Origin: Bacteroidales bacterium
Lineage (GTDB): Bacteria > Bacteroidota > Bacteroidia > Bacteroidales > UBA932
DNA: 64,000 nt
Assembly (NCBI GenBank): GCA_017473705.1
Contig: JAFUJQ010000029.1
Location: forward strand, 1 to 64,000
Direction: 5' to 3'
This document shows, piece by piece, positions 41,869-51,488 of this stretch. Both the position numbers and the translations under genes were made by a program. The stretch's first letter is position 1. The number at the start of each line of letters is the position of its first letter. The notes beneath the pieces were generated by a model, which did no database searches, was not told where the DNA came from, and saw only the letters and a program-made list of their open reading frames with translations.

Positions 41869-43547
41869 TACTCAGCCATCAGCTTCTTGTACTTGAAGCG
41901 CTTAGGCTCCTCGTTGCCGAGACGACGCTTCTTGTTCTCCTCATACTCAGAGTATGTTCCCTCGAAGAAGTATACCTGAGAGTCGCCCTCGAACGCGAGG
42001 ATGTGAGTTGCGATACGGTCAAGGAACCAACGGTCATGAGAGATGACTACTGCACATCCTGCGAATCCTTCGAGACCTTCCTCGAGAGCACGGATAGTGT
42101 TTACGTCCACGTCGTTGGTAGGCTCGTCAAGCAGAAGCACATTTCCTTCGTCCTTCAATGTGAGGGCGAGGTGGAGACGGTTTCTCTCACCGCCGGAGAG
42201 GATGCCGCAGAGCTTCTCCTGGTCTGCTCCCGAAAAGTTGAAGCGGGACACATATGCTCTTGCATTCACTTCCCTCTTGCCGAGTCTGACAAACTCTGAA
42301 TTCTCTGCTATGGTCTCGTATACAGTCTTGTCTGGATCGATGCTCCTGTGCTGCTGGTCTACATATGCGAGCTTCACTGTCTCGCCTATTGTTATCTCAC
42401 CGGAATCAGGAGTATCAAGTCCCATGATCAGGCGGAAGAGCGTAGTCTTACCGGCGCCGTTAGGTCCTATGACACCGACAATACCTGCAGGAGGCAGGAT
42501 GAAACTGAGATTTTCATAGAGCAGCTTGTCACCATATGCCTTTGATACGTTCTTGAACTCAATGACCTTGTTACCGAGCCTTGGTCCGTTAGGGATGTAG
42601 ATTTCGAGGTTGGCTTCCTTCTCCCTGCCGTCATCAGCCGCTAGCTTCTCGTAAGCACCCAGACGCGCCTTTGACTTGGCATGACGTGCCTTCGGAGCCA
42701 TCCTCACCCACTCGAGCTCGCGCTCAAGAGCCTTGCGGCGCTTGCTCTCCTGCTTCTCCTCCTGAGCCAGGCGTGTGCTCTTCTGGTCCAGCCATGAAGA
42801 ATAGTTGCCCTTCCAAGGAATTCCCTCTCCCCTGTCAAGTTCAAGGATCCATCCTGCGACATTGTCAAGGAAGTAACGGTCATGAGTCACTGCAATCACA
42901 GTACCCTTATACTGCTGAAGATGTGCCTCGAGCCACTGGATACTCTCTGTATCGAGGTGGTTGGTAGGCTCGTCAAGCAGGAGGACGTCAGGCTGTCTGA
43001 GAAGCAGGCGGCAGAGTGCCACACGACGGCGTTCTCCACCACTCAACGTAGAAACCTTGGCATCTGAAGGCGGGCACTGGAGCGCATCCATAGCCCTCTC
43101 GAGCTTTGAGTCGATTTCCCATCCACCGCAGTGCTCGATCTTCTCGGTCAGTTCGCCCTGACGCTCGATGAGAGCAGCCATCTCGTCGTCTGACATAGGC
43201 TCGCAGAACTTCATGTTGACCTCCTCGTATTCCTTGAGGATGTCCATGACTTCCTGAACACCTTCCTGAACGACTTCTATCACGGTCTTTTCAGGATCCA
43301 TCTGAGGCTCCTGCTCAAGATATCCGACTGAATATCCCGGAGCCCATACGACCTCACCCTGGTATCCCTTCTCTATGCCGGCAATGATCTTCATCAAAGT
43401 GGACTTGCCGGAACCGTTGAGACCCACGATACCGATCTTCGCTCCATAGAAGAAAGACAGATAGATATCCTTGAGGATCACTCTATTATTGTGAGGAAGG
43501 ATCTTACCTACCCCATTCATCGAAAAAATAATCTTCTCGTCTGCCAT
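41868..43547 (-). CDS. ettA: ABC-F translational throttle protein EttA
   Basis: 559 residues, EttA length. Two ABC modules: Walker A GLNGSGKST and GPNGAGKTT, signatures LSGGERRRVALCRLL and LSGGERNRLHLALTL, and Walker B VLLLDEPTNHLDTES and VLLLDEPTNDVDVN. No membrane segments. EttA binds the ribosomal E site and gates entry into elongation with the ATP/ADP ratio. The start at 43547 (MADEKIIFSMNGVGK) matches the family; longer frames upstream run into the AraC gene. Confidence 0.94.
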   Translation of the reverse strand: MADEKIIFSMNGVGKILPHNNRVILKDIYLSFFYGAKIGIVGLNGSGKSTLMKIIAGIEKGYQGEVVWAPGYSVGYLEQEPQMDPEKTVIEVVQEGVQEVMDILKEYEEVNMKFCEPMSDDEMAALIERQGELTEKIEHCGGWEIDSKLERAMDALQCPPSDAKVSTLSGGERRRVALCRLLLRQPDVLLLDEPTNHLDTESIQWLEAHLQQYKGTVIAVTHDRYFLDNVAGWILELDRGEGIPWKGNYSSWLDQKSTRLAQEEKQESKRRKALERELEWVRMAPKARHAKSKARLGAYEKLAADDGREKEANLEIYIPNGPRLGNKVIEFKNVSKAYGDKLLYENLSFILPPAGIVGVIGPNGAGKTTLFRLIMGLDTPDSGEITIGETVKLAYVDQQHRSIDPDKTVYETIAENSEFVRLGKREVNARAYVSRFNFSGADQEKLCGILSGGERNRLHLALTLKDEGNVLLLDEPTNDVDVNTIRALEEGLEGFAGCAVVISHDRWFLDRIATHILAFEGDSQVYFFEGTYSEYEENKKRRLGNEEPKRFKYKKLMAE

Positions 43548-43570
43548 ATTCAGTTTATTGCAAATTTCTG

Positions 43571-43578
43571 CAAAGATA
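43571..43578 (-). promoter_or_regulatory. -7 box of ettA
   Basis: TATCTTTG on the minus strand, 23 bases before the ATG. A TTG lies about 20 bases upstream, inside the 3' end of the AraC gene. Confidence 0.55.
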
Positions 43579-43590
43579 ATCTTCCGCAAC

Positions 43591-44700
43591 TTATTCCGCA
43601 AGTAATTTTCGTCTCCTGGACTGGCGTATCTTCTCCTTGCGACACCAGTCGCTCGGATTTTCACCCATGAACAGGCGAAAGGCCATATTGAAGGAAACAG
43701 CCGAATTGAAACCGCAGTGAGGCCACAGTTCCGACAATTTCGTCTCCGGATGCAGCCTGAAATATTCAATCGAATACATCACCCTGTGATAATTGACATA
43801 CTGACAGAAATTCCTTCCGCTATACATACTGATTGCTCGAGAGATATAAACCTTGTTGGAGAATACAGCCGTGACTATGTCATTGATGGTAAGGTTCCCG
43901 TTCAGATATGGCTTTTCCTCTTCAAACAGCTTCTGGATCCTGCAATAAAGCTCCTTGAATACATTTTCGTCTTCCGGAATATTATTGACATTCTCCATCG
44001 GAGAGAGCCTCATCGACTCTACGATGCGTCTCTCGTGCCTGGCCAGAAGAGAAAACACCGAATCAGACAAGATGCGAAAACATATGCAGAAGACAACCGC
44101 TGCCATCAGCACGGATATGACACATCTGACCCAAAGGAGATTTCCCGCCAGCATGTATACAATGACAAGTACAGCATAGGACATCGGCGTAAACACATCC
44201 ACAGCAAGCTGAAGCCATTGCCATACGGTCCCCAGGTGCATCAGTTCCCGGACACTCCTTATCTTGACCCATATCGAAACCATCGGCACTGAAACACATA
44301 GGATCGAAACCACTGCGACACCCACTCTGAAGGTGCCGGCAGGCAACAGCGGCAGAACGCCTGACGCACATAGTACGTAGTAAGCCGCCAGAAGAACAGC
44401 CAGAACAACGTATGCCGATGTGACAGTCTTCTTCCAGAATGTAGAAAGGGTCGAATCAGAGATAGAGGTCAAGGCGAAGATCACAAGCGACAAGTCAAGA
44501 GGCAGCCTCTCCATAAGCCCTTTTCCATTCATCATGTTACACACTAGCATGGCCGCTCCACAGATCAACACGACTGACGCCAAAGACCTGTTCATCGTCG
44601 CCAGGGCCTTGTACTTCACATTACGTGCAATCATGCATCCTGCCATAAGGAGCATTGCGGTCACCAGTGCTGAGACAAAAAACATATTCATCGTTTCCAT
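43591..44700 (-). CDS. Membrane-anchored AraC-family regulator
   Basis: 369 residues. About six or seven membrane helices fill the first 220 residues (METMNMFFVSALVTAMLL onward). The C-terminal AraC DNA-binding domain (about 265-365) includes LTINDIVTAVFSNKVYISRA and LSELWPHCGFNSAVSFNMAF, two HTH motifs. A sensor in the membrane linked straight to DNA binding is seen in Bacteroidota AraC proteins. Signal and targets unknown; the divergent or downstream YitT genes are candidates by position only. Confidence 0.82.
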   Translation of the reverse strand: METMNMFFVSALVTAMLLMAGCMIARNVKYKALATMNRSLASVVLICGAAMLVCNMMNGKGLMERLPLDLSLVIFALTSISDSTLSTFWKKTVTSAYVVLAVLLAAYYVLCASGVLPLLPAGTFRVGVAVVSILCVSVPMVSIWVKIRSVRELMHLGTVWQWLQLAVDVFTPMSYAVLVIVYMLAGNLLWVRCVISVLMAAVVFCICFRILSDSVFSLLARHERRIVESMRLSPMENVNNIPEDENVFKELYCRIQKLFEEEKPYLNGNLTINDIVTAVFSNKVYISRAISMYSGRNFCQYVNYHRVMYSIEYFRLHPETKLSELWPHCGFNSAVSFNMAFRLFMGENPSDWCRKEKIRQSRRRKLLAE

Positions 44701-44711
44701 TTCTTTTGTGA

Positions 44712-44719
44712 CAAATTTA
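44712..44719 (-). promoter_or_regulatory. -7 box of the AraC gene
   Basis: TAAATTTG on the minus strand, 11 bases before the ATG. Confidence 0.5.
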
Positions 44720-44732
44720 TATAGAAAAAGAA

Positions 44733-44775
44733 GCGTGAGCCCTGAAGTTTATGACAAAACTTACGGAGCTCACGC
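44733..44775 (-). terminator. Terminator of the leuS-YitT transcript
   Basis: GCGTGAGC/GCTCACGC outer stem with inner GTAAGTTT/AAACTTC pairing, followed on the minus strand by TTCTTTTTC. Confidence 0.82.
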
Positions 44776-44818
44776 CACTATTTTCTTTTTTTTATATTTT
44801 TTTCTTTTTTTTATAGAG

Positions 44819-45754
44819 TTATTTACCGGTTTTAACCTTTATAGTGTCAAATCCCTGCCCATAAACTCCCATTACAGAGGATACCGACAGGAAGGCATCC
44901 GGGTCGATTGACTTCACATATCTAAGTAAAAGGTTAAGATCTGTCTTTCTCGTAACGACCATTATGACTTCCTTCTCCTCCTTCGAGTACCAGCCCTTCG
45001 CAGGGAGAACGGTAACTCCCCTCTTCATGTCGAAAGCGATCACATCCGCCATTTCCTTAACCTTCTTGGTGAAGATGAAAGCCTGCACTGACTGCTTCGA
45101 TCCCGAAATATAGAGGTCGATTGCATAACCGCACACGGTCACCTGCATGAGACCATATACAACGATGGCTATCTTTTCCGGATATGGCATAGGGGCTCCT
45201 GTCTTGTCAAACGACGGGAACAGGAGAGATGAAAGGATGATTATGATATCGATGATGAGGATGACCTTTCCCGGAGAAGCATGCTTGAACTTGCACCATA
45301 CAAGGGCTATGATGTCGGTTCCGCCGGTACTTCCGCCCTGGGACATCGACAGGCCGATGCCGACTCCTGCCATGATACCTCCGAGAACCGTACATACGAT
45401 CTTGCTGTCCTGCGAGAATTCTGCGACGAAGTCTACAGGTATGAGCTCCTTTGTCACGGCAAGCATGATGGAGGTCATTATGATGGCATATATGGTCTTG
45501 GCACCGAAGCCGGTACCGAGGATCTTCGTTCCTATCACAAGAAGCAGTATGTTAAGAACAAAGTATGTGATCGGGATAGGCAGCTTGAAAGCATACTCAA
45601 GAATAGCGGCAAAACCTGTCACACCGCCTCCGATCATGTTGTTTGGGGTCAGGAACATCGCCCATCCAAGAGCATACATGGTGACTCCAAGGGTGATGAG
45701 AAGGTATTCCTTCACAAATGTCACCCAAGACTTCTGCAGGATAGTCTTATTCAT
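44819..45754 (-). CDS. YitT-family membrane protein (DUF2179)
   Basis: 311 residues. Five or six N-terminal membrane helices (YitT_membrane, with GGGVTGFAAILEY and GGSTGGTDIIALV motifs) and a C-terminal DUF2179 domain (about 225-290, RGVTVLPAKGWYSKEEKEVI). The family has no settled function; ligand-sensing transport is suspected from the DUF2179 ferredoxin-like fold. It overlaps its upstream paralogue by 8 bases. Confidence 0.88.
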   Translation of the reverse strand: MNKTILQKSWVTFVKEYLLITLGVTMYALGWAMFLTPNNMIGGGVTGFAAILEYAFKLPIPITYFVLNILLLVIGTKILGTGFGAKTIYAIIMTSIMLAVTKELIPVDFVAEFSQDSKIVCTVLGGIMAGVGIGLSMSQGGSTGGTDIIALVWCKFKHASPGKVILIIDIIIILSSLLFPSFDKTGAPMPYPEKIAIVVYGLMQVTVCGYAIDLYISGSKQSVQAFIFTKKVKEMADVIAFDMKRGVTVLPAKGWYSKEEKEVIMVVTRKTDLNLLLRYVKSIDPDAFLSVSSVMGVYGQGFDTIKVKTGK

Positions 45755-46673
45755 CGGTTTTCTCTACGTTTGTTTGTTTCTTTTTGAGTTTCATTCCGGT
45801 CTTCACTTCCTCGAATCCCTCACCAAAGACGCTCATCGCTGTGGATACCGAAATGAAGGCTTTCGGATCTATGGACTTCACTTCGCGGATCACATCATTC
45901 ATCTGATGCTTTCTCGAAACGATCAGCAGCACCTTGCTCTCCTTCTGCGAGTACCAGCCGACTGACTGGATTGCGGTCACACCTCTGTGAACAACGTGAA
46001 TCATATGGTCAGCGATAGCCTCATACTTTGATGAGAACACAAGTATCTGAACGGAAGATTTGTTTCCAAGGAGCACAAAGTCGATACCGAACGAGAATCC
46101 GAGCATGATCACATACGCATAGACCACGTCAATGATTCCCTTATCCGGCACGAAAAGCATGGATGCGATGATGAATATATCGGTAAAGAGGTATACCCTT
46201 CCTGGAGAAACCGGCCAGTATTTGTTTATCATCATGGCCACGATATCCGTACCGCCTGAACTTCCGCCGCGAAGCAGGACAAGACCGAGGCCTACTGACT
46301 CCAAAGCTGCTCCCACCAAGGCTCCTATCAGCTTGTCATTGACGAAGTCGTGACATTCCAGGACCGGGAACTTCGGCAGGACCTCGAAGAGGACAGACGT
46401 CAGTATTATCACATAGATTGTCTTGATGCCGAACGCCCTGCCCAATGTCAGGAATCCGATGATCAGGAGACCGATATTTATAATAGGATAGGTCCATCCG
46501 ATAGGAATGGCTCCGCCTGTCGCGTACTGTATGATCGTACACAATCCGGTCAAACCTCCGCTGGCCAGTCCTGTAGGGATGATGATGGAGGTCCACGCCA
46601 TGCAGAAGATGAGCGAACCGACCGTCATAAGGAAATAATCCCAGAGAACTGACAGGAACTTATTGGTTTTCAT
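45747..46673 (-). CDS. YitT-family membrane protein (DUF2179), paralogue
   Basis: 308 residues, same layout as the next gene: membrane helices with SGGLTGLCTIIQY and GGSSGGTDIVAMM, then DUF2179 with RGVTAIQSVGWYSQKESKVL. The C-terminus is longer and basic (MKLKKKQTN). The two overlap by 8 bases and look like a tandem duplication. Downstream of leuS by 16 bases. Confidence 0.88.
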   Translation of the reverse strand: MKTNKFLSVLWDYFLMTVGSLIFCMAWTSIIIPTGLASGGLTGLCTIIQYATGGAIPIGWTYPIINIGLLIIGFLTLGRAFGIKTIYVIILTSVLFEVLPKFPVLECHDFVNDKLIGALVGAALESVGLGLVLLRGGSSGGTDIVAMMINKYWPVSPGRVYLFTDIFIIASMLFVPDKGIIDVVYAYVIMLGFSFGIDFVLLGNKSSVQILVFSSKYEAIADHMIHVVHRGVTAIQSVGWYSQKESKVLLIVSRKHQMNDVIREVKSIDPKAFISVSTAMSVFGEGFEEVKTGMKLKKKQTNVEKTDE

Positions 46674-46689
46674 AGGTCTGGAAAGCAGT

Positions 46690-49455
46690 TTACTTTACTA
46701 CTATATTTACAATCTTGCCAGGAACGACAATAACCTTGATGATATTGCCGCCGGCAACATACTTGGCTGTCTGCTCAAGGCCGCGCACATGCGCATCCAC
46801 ATCCTCGCGTGACATATCGAGAGGAAGCTCCACAGTGAAGCGTGTCTTGCCGTTGAATGACACAGCATATGTGCAGTTGTTCTCTATCGTATATGCCTCG
46901 ACATACTCAGGGAATGCCGCATATGTGATGCTCTCCTTGTGTCCGAGAGCCTCCCAGAGCTCTTCCGCGATGTGAGGCGCGAACGGCGAGAGGAGGATGA
47001 TGAGCGGCTCGACGATCTCACGCTTGGTGCACTTGAGGTCGTAAAGTTCATTCACCGCGATCATGAATGCGCTGACTGCAGTATTGAACGAGAAGGCCTC
47101 GATATCCGTGCGGACCTTGCCTATGAGCTTGTGGAGAGCCTTCAGTTCTTCTGGAGTCGCCTTCTCATCAGTAACGATGAATCCGTCACGGTCATAGAAC
47201 ATCCTCCATACTCTCTTGAGGAAGCGGTTCACGCCATCGATGCCCTTTGTGTCCCAAGGTTTCGACTGCTCGAGAGGTCCGAGGAACATCTCATAGAGAC
47301 GGAGCGTGTCTGCACCGTAAGTGTCGCAGATCATGTCCGGATTCACAACGTTGAACATCGACTTGGACATCTTCTCGATCGCCCAGCCGCAGATGTATTC
47401 ACCATCTTCAAGGATGAACTCTGCATTTGCGAACTCAGGCATCCATGCCTTGAAGGCCTCGATGTCAAGACGGTCATTGCGGACAATGTTCACGTCTACG
47501 TGGATCTCAGTAGTCTCATACTGATCCTTGAGACCCACTGAGACATATGTATTGGTGTTGATGATGCGGTATACGAAATTCGAGCGGCCCTGGATCATAC
47601 CCTGATTGATCAGCTTCCTGAACGGCTCTTTCTCGCAAACATATCCGAGGTCATAGAGGAACTTGTTCCAGAAGCGTGAGTAGATGAGGTGACCTGTAGC
47701 ATGCTCTGTACCACCGATATAGAGGTCTACATCTCTCCAGTATTCATCCGCCTCCTTGCCCACGAGGGCCTCACTGTTGTGAGGATCCATATAGCGGAGA
47801 TAGTATGCACTGCTGCCTGCGAAGCCCGGCATTGTGCTGAGCTCTATAGGATATCCGTCATATGTCCAGTCCTGTGCACGTCCCAGAGGCGGCTCGCCAG
47901 ACTCTGTAGGAAGGAACTTGTCCACAGCTGGAAGCTGGAGCGGAAGGTCAGCAAGAGTCATAGGAGTTGCTACACCATCCTTGAAGTACATAGGGAACGG
48001 CTCTCCCCAATATCTCTGGCGTGAGAAGATCGCGTCGCGGAGACGATAGTTGATCTTCCTGCGGCCGATGCCATGCTTCTCGACATAGTCGATTGCAGCC
48101 GGGATGGCTTCCTTTACAGTAAGACCGTTGAGGAAGCCCGAGTTGCACATCACGCCGTCCTTGGCGTCGAAGCTTGACTCGCTTACATCGCAGCCCTCGA
48201 TGAGAGGAATGACAGGAAGGTTGAATGTTCTTGCGAATGCATAGTCACGGCTGTCATGTGCCGGAACGGCCATGATGGCGCCAGTGCCATAGCCTGCAAG
48301 TACATATTCTGAAATCCATACAGGAACCTTGTCACCTGTAAGAGGATTTGTCGCATATGAACCAGAGAACACACCTGTCACCTTTCTTGCCTCCATCATC
48401 CTCTCGCGCTCGGTCTTCTTCTTAGCCATTGCAAGGTATTCCCCGACAGCCTCCTTCTGCTCTGGAGTTGTGAGAAGGTCAACCCACTCGCTCTCTGGGG
48501 CAAGAACCATGAATGTAACTCCGAACACTGTGTCCGCACGAGTTGTGAAGATGGTCATATCGTACTCCTGAGAGCCGTTCGACACCTTGAACACCATCTC
48601 CGCGCCCTGGCTCTTTCCGATCCAGTTGCGCTGCATGTCCTTGAGTGAATCCGTCCAGTCGAGATCCTCGAGATCCTCAAGCAGACGTCCTGCATATGCA
48701 GAAACGCGAAGCTGCCACTGGGTCATCTTCTTCTGCTCCACAGGATGGCCTCCACGCACTGAATAGCCTTCCTTCACCTCGTCATTTGCAAGAACGGTTC
48801 CGAGTGCAGGACACCAGTTCACTGATGTCTCACCCTGATATGCCAGCCTGTACTGCATCAGCACGGCAGCCTTCTGCTTTTCGTCAAAAGCATTCCACTG
48901 CTCTGCTGTGAACGGCTCTACATCTCCGCAAGCGGCATCGACAGCAGCGCTTCCGCCCTGGGCGAAAGCTGCCTCCAGGTCTGCTATAGGGCGAGCCTTC
49001 TGCTGCGCATTGTCATACCAGCTGCCGAACATTTCAAGGAAAGCCCATTGGGTCCACTTGTAATATTCAGGATCGCATGTACGCACCTCGCGCGACCAGT
49101 CATATGAAAAGCCGATGCGGTCCATCTGCTCGCGATAGCGCGCGATGTTCTTCTCGGTCGTGGTTGCCGGATGCTGTCCTGTCTGGATCGCATACTGCTC
49201 CGCAGGGAGTCCGAATGCGTCATATCCCATAGGGTGAAGGACGTTGAATCCGCAGAGACGCTTGTAGCGGCTGTAGATGTCGCTCGCGATGTATCCGAGC
49301 GGATGACCTACATGCAGACCCGCTCCTGAAGGATACGGGAACATGTCAAGTACATAATATTTCGGCTTTGATCCGTCGATCTCTGCCTTGAATGTGTGGT
49401 TGGCAGCCCAATAGGCCTGCCACTTACGCTCAATCTCCTTAAAATTGTAATCCAT
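46690..49455 (-). CDS. leuS: Leucyl-tRNA synthetase
   Basis: 921 residues, class I. HIGH motif as HVGH in [21 protein letters not shown] in [11 protein letters not shown], and a CP1 editing domain (with [19 protein letters not shown]). Charges tRNA-Leu and edits mischarged norvaline or isoleucine. A tRNA-Leu gene is also in the window. Its -7 box TATCTTTG is at 49477-49484. Confidence 0.97.
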   Translation of the reverse strand: MDYNFKEIERKWQAYWAANHTFKAEIDGSKPKYYVLDMFPYPSGAGLHVGHPLGYIASDIYSRYKRLCGFNVLHPMGYDAFGLPAEQYAIQTGQHPATTTEKNIARYREQMDRIGFSYDWSREVRTCDPEYYKWTQWAFLEMFGSWYDNAQQKARPIADLEAAFAQGGSAAVDAACGDVEPFTAEQWNAFDEKQKAAVLMQYRLAYQGETSVNWCPALGTVLANDEVKEGYSVRGGHPVEQKKMTQWQLRVSAYAGRLLEDLEDLDWTDSLKDMQRNWIGKSQGAEMVFKVSNGSQEYDMTIFTTRADTVFGVTFMVLAPESEWVDLLTTPEQKEAVGEYLAMAKKKTERERMMEARKVTGVFSGSYATNPLTGDKVPVWISEYVLAGYGTGAIMAVPAHDSRDYAFARTFNLPVIPLIEGCDVSESSFDAKDGVMCNSGFLNGLTVKEAIPAAIDYVEKHGIGRRKINYRLRDAIFSRQRYWGEPFPMYFKDGVATPMTLADLPLQLPAVDKFLPTESGEPPLGRAQDWTYDGYPIELSTMPGFAGSSAYYLRYMDPHNSEALVGKEADEYWRDVDLYIGGTEHATGHLIYSRFWNKFLYDLGYVCEKEPFRKLINQGMIQGRSNFVYRIINTNTYVSVGLKDQYETTEIHVDVNIVRNDRLDIEAFKAWMPEFANAEFILEDGEYICGWAIEKMSKSMFNVVNPDMICDTYGADTLRLYEMFLGPLEQSKPWDTKGIDGVNRFLKRVWRMFYDRDGFIVTDEKATPEELKALHKLIGKVRTDIEAFSFNTAVSAFMIAVNELYDLKCTKREIVEPLIILLSPFAPHIAEELWEALGHKESITYAAFPEYVEAYTIENNCTYAVSFNGKTRFTVELPLDMSREDVDAHVRGLEQTAKYVAGGNIIKVIVVPGKIVNIVVK

Positions 49456-49476
49456 AGGTAATTATGTAAAATCTTT

Positions 49477-49484
49477 CAAAGATA
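49477..49484 (-). promoter_or_regulatory. -7 box of leuS
   Basis: TATCTTTG on the minus strand, 21 bases before the ATG; a TTTG lies 17 bases upstream. Confidence 0.6.
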
Positions 49485-49487
49485 ATA

Positions 49488-50852
49488 TTATTTCTTGATT
49501 CCAAAGCTTGCCTTGCCCTTCTTTTCGAGCCTGAATTCCACAGGAATCGTCATCGAACAACGGACTTTCTCTCCCTTGAGCCTTGCCGGTCTCCATTTCG
49601 GAGAAGCGCTCACCACCTTGACCGCCTCCGCATCAAGCTCCGGCGAGACACTCTTGACCACCCTCACGTCAGACACTTTGCCGTCCTTGTTGATGACGAA
49701 CTCCACCATAACGCGGCCCTGAATGCCGTCACGGACAGCCTCCTGAGGATATTTCAGATACTGATAGACCCACTTCTCCAGGAACTGACGAGGGTCGGCG
49801 CTGTTGAGGAACATAGGCCTTATGTCACAATCCGCATATGACACAATCTCATCGCCGACTGTCTTCTTCGGTTTCTTCACCTCGTCCGGTCTGAATGCTA
49901 TGGTACCCGCATAATTTGCCAAGACCATAGTGCAGTTGTACACATATTCCAGCTCCCTCTCCATCGAATCATAGTCGATGAGCGACTGGGTGTCCCTCTC
50001 GGTATTATGCTCCGGATAGCGTCCGGTCGTGAACATCACAGATGGAATATCCTTCGAATAGAAAGCCCTGTGATCTGAAGGATACGGCTCGGCCGCAGTC
50101 ACTTCCGGAAGCACCGGATGCAGTCCGCCGGTAAGGGTGCGGAGTATGGCATTCATATCGGCATTCGACGATGTATATGCATAGAAGCCGTTATAACCCA
50201 TTCCCACCATGTCAAGGTTCACCATAGCCTCTATGGTGCCCAGGTCAGCGAATGACCTGTTAAGGAAATACCACGCGCCTGCAAATGTCTCTGTCGATGC
50301 ACCGAAGGCCACGAAAAGGACAGAGCGGCGGAAGAGGACCGAGTTGGTCTGAACCATCCTCGCAAGCTCCATCATCATAGCAAGTCCGGAAGCGTTTCCA
50401 TTCGCGCCATAGAATATCTTCTGCTGCGGCTGGCCGTCCACCATCATCTCCATGACACCGAGGTTGTCAAGCCTTGCACCGACCACGATGAACTGGTCAC
50501 GGACCGACTTGTCATATCCTTGGACATATGCAACGACATTACGGGACGTGAGCGTATCACCGTTTTCCTTCCTGACGCCGAAGACATCACCATTCTTAGG
50601 GGAAAGGAGGTCAAGTCCATAAGACTCAAACACCTGCGATACATATTCCGCCGCCAGGAGCTCACCTTCAGAGCCCGGAGCACGTCCTTCCATCATCGAC
50701 GACGAAAGCATGCGCACATGCTCCTTCATGGCGGCAGCATTCTCGCTGTCGTACAAGTCTTCATAAGCAGCACCTTCCCTGAACTGCCCATGAGCGGGCG
50801 CAAGGAAGGCGAGCGACGTCAGCAACGCCGCAATTATTGATTTTCCTGTCAT
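49488..50852 (-). CDS. Degenerate M28 peptidase-like domain fused to a TonB C-terminal domain
   Basis: 454 residues. Signal peptide MTGKSIIAALLTSLAFLAPAHG. An M28 aminopeptidase fold (about 35-320) has lost key sites: the usual HxD reads ARLDNLG (His to Arg), the metal-bridging Asp in GADDNASG reads GANGNASG (to Gly), and the catalytic Glu-Glu reads GASTE (to Ser-Thr). NLDMVGMG and RYPEHNTERDT keep their Asp and His. The C-terminal TonB-type domain (about 355-445: YPQEAVRDGIQGRVMVEFVI, PKWRPARLKGEKV) normally touches TonB-dependent receptors. A non-enzymatic periplasmic binding role is likely. SPOR gene upstream, 1 base apart. Confidence 0.8.
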   Translation of the reverse strand: MTGKSIIAALLTSLAFLAPAHGQFREGAAYEDLYDSENAAAMKEHVRMLSSSMMEGRAPGSEGELLAAEYVSQVFESYGLDLLSPKNGDVFGVRKENGDTLTSRNVVAYVQGYDKSVRDQFIVVGARLDNLGVMEMMVDGQPQQKIFYGANGNASGLAMMMELARMVQTNSVLFRRSVLFVAFGASTETFAGAWYFLNRSFADLGTIEAMVNLDMVGMGYNGFYAYTSSNADMNAILRTLTGGLHPVLPEVTAAEPYPSDHRAFYSKDIPSVMFTTGRYPEHNTERDTQSLIDYDSMERELEYVYNCTMVLANYAGTIAFRPDEVKKPKKTVGDEIVSYADCDIRPMFLNSADPRQFLEKWVYQYLKYPQEAVRDGIQGRVMVEFVINKDGKVSDVRVVKSVSPELDAEAVKVVSASPKWRPARLKGEKVRCSMTIPVEFRLEKKGKASFGIKK

Positions 50853-50853
50853 T

Positions 50854-51411
50854 CTATTTTGTCTTTAATATCCATACGCCAGGAGGGCATATTCCCCAAT
50901 GGCGTGCCTCCTCAATTCCGACTCTCGCATATGAAATGCGGTCGACAGGACTGCATCCTACAGCAATCATACCATTGCCAAGATCTATTGTATGAAGAGC
51001 CATGTCCATAGTGCTGTTCTCATTCTCAGCATTCTTTATCAGCCTCTCAGCATTTGCGCGTGTCCTGAATGTTCCGAGAATGACACGGTATACAGACTCA
51101 GTCGCATATTCCCATTCAAGATAAGGATCAGCGACTACGCCTCCGAATCTGGAGGCATCGATTATCATAACACCATTGTCTTTCAGCCACTGAAGGGTCT
51201 CAAGCGAGTCCTGCTCAGCCTTCTGCACTGCTGCGATGGAGTCTCTGATCTCCTGCTCACGGATCTCCTTCTGCTGAATGTCGGCCAGCATCTCCATACG
51301 CTTGGCCTCTATCACAGCACTGGTAGGCCTTCCAGCAAGCTTGCGGAAGAAATCACATCCTGACACTGTAAACATCACAGCGACAAGGAGAAGCATATAA
51401 GTCTTTTTCAT
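50854..51411 (-). CDS. SPOR-domain lipoprotein
   Basis: 185 residues. MKKTYMLLLVAVMFTVSGC is a type II signal peptide (Cys19). A coiled-coil segment (about 40-80, EAKRMEMLADIQQKEIREQE) precedes a SPOR-like domain (about 105-180: YRVILGTFRTRANAERLIKN). SPOR domains bind septal denuded peptidoglycan. The ATG at 51411 is chosen for the signal peptide and consensus promoter. Operon with the M28-TonB gene. Confidence 0.83.
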   Translation of the reverse strand: MKKTYMLLLVAVMFTVSGCDFFRKLAGRPTSAVIEAKRMEMLADIQQKEIREQEIRDSIAAVQKAEQDSLETLQWLKDNGVMIIDASRFGGVVADPYLEWEYATESVYRVILGTFRTRANAERLIKNAENENSTMDMALHTIDLGNGMIAVGCSPVDRISYARVGIEEARHWGICPPGVWILKTK

Positions 51412-51436
51412 ACGCATCCAATATTGCACATTCGTG

Positions 51437-51467
51437 CAAATTTAACGAATTAATACAGCGGGACAAA
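51437..51467 (-). promoter_or_regulatory. Consensus promoter of the SPOR gene
   Basis: TTTG (51464-51467), 19-base spacer, TAAATTTG (51437-51444) on the minus strand. Confidence 0.85.
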
Positions 51468-51477
51468 ATAAAAGTGA

Positions 51478-51485
51478 TATATTTG
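51478..51485 (+). promoter_or_regulatory. Candidate -7 box 3 bases before the CapA ATG
   Basis: TATATTTG followed by TAT and ATG (51489). No clear TTTG partner. Confidence 0.4.
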
Positions 51486-51488
51486 TAT

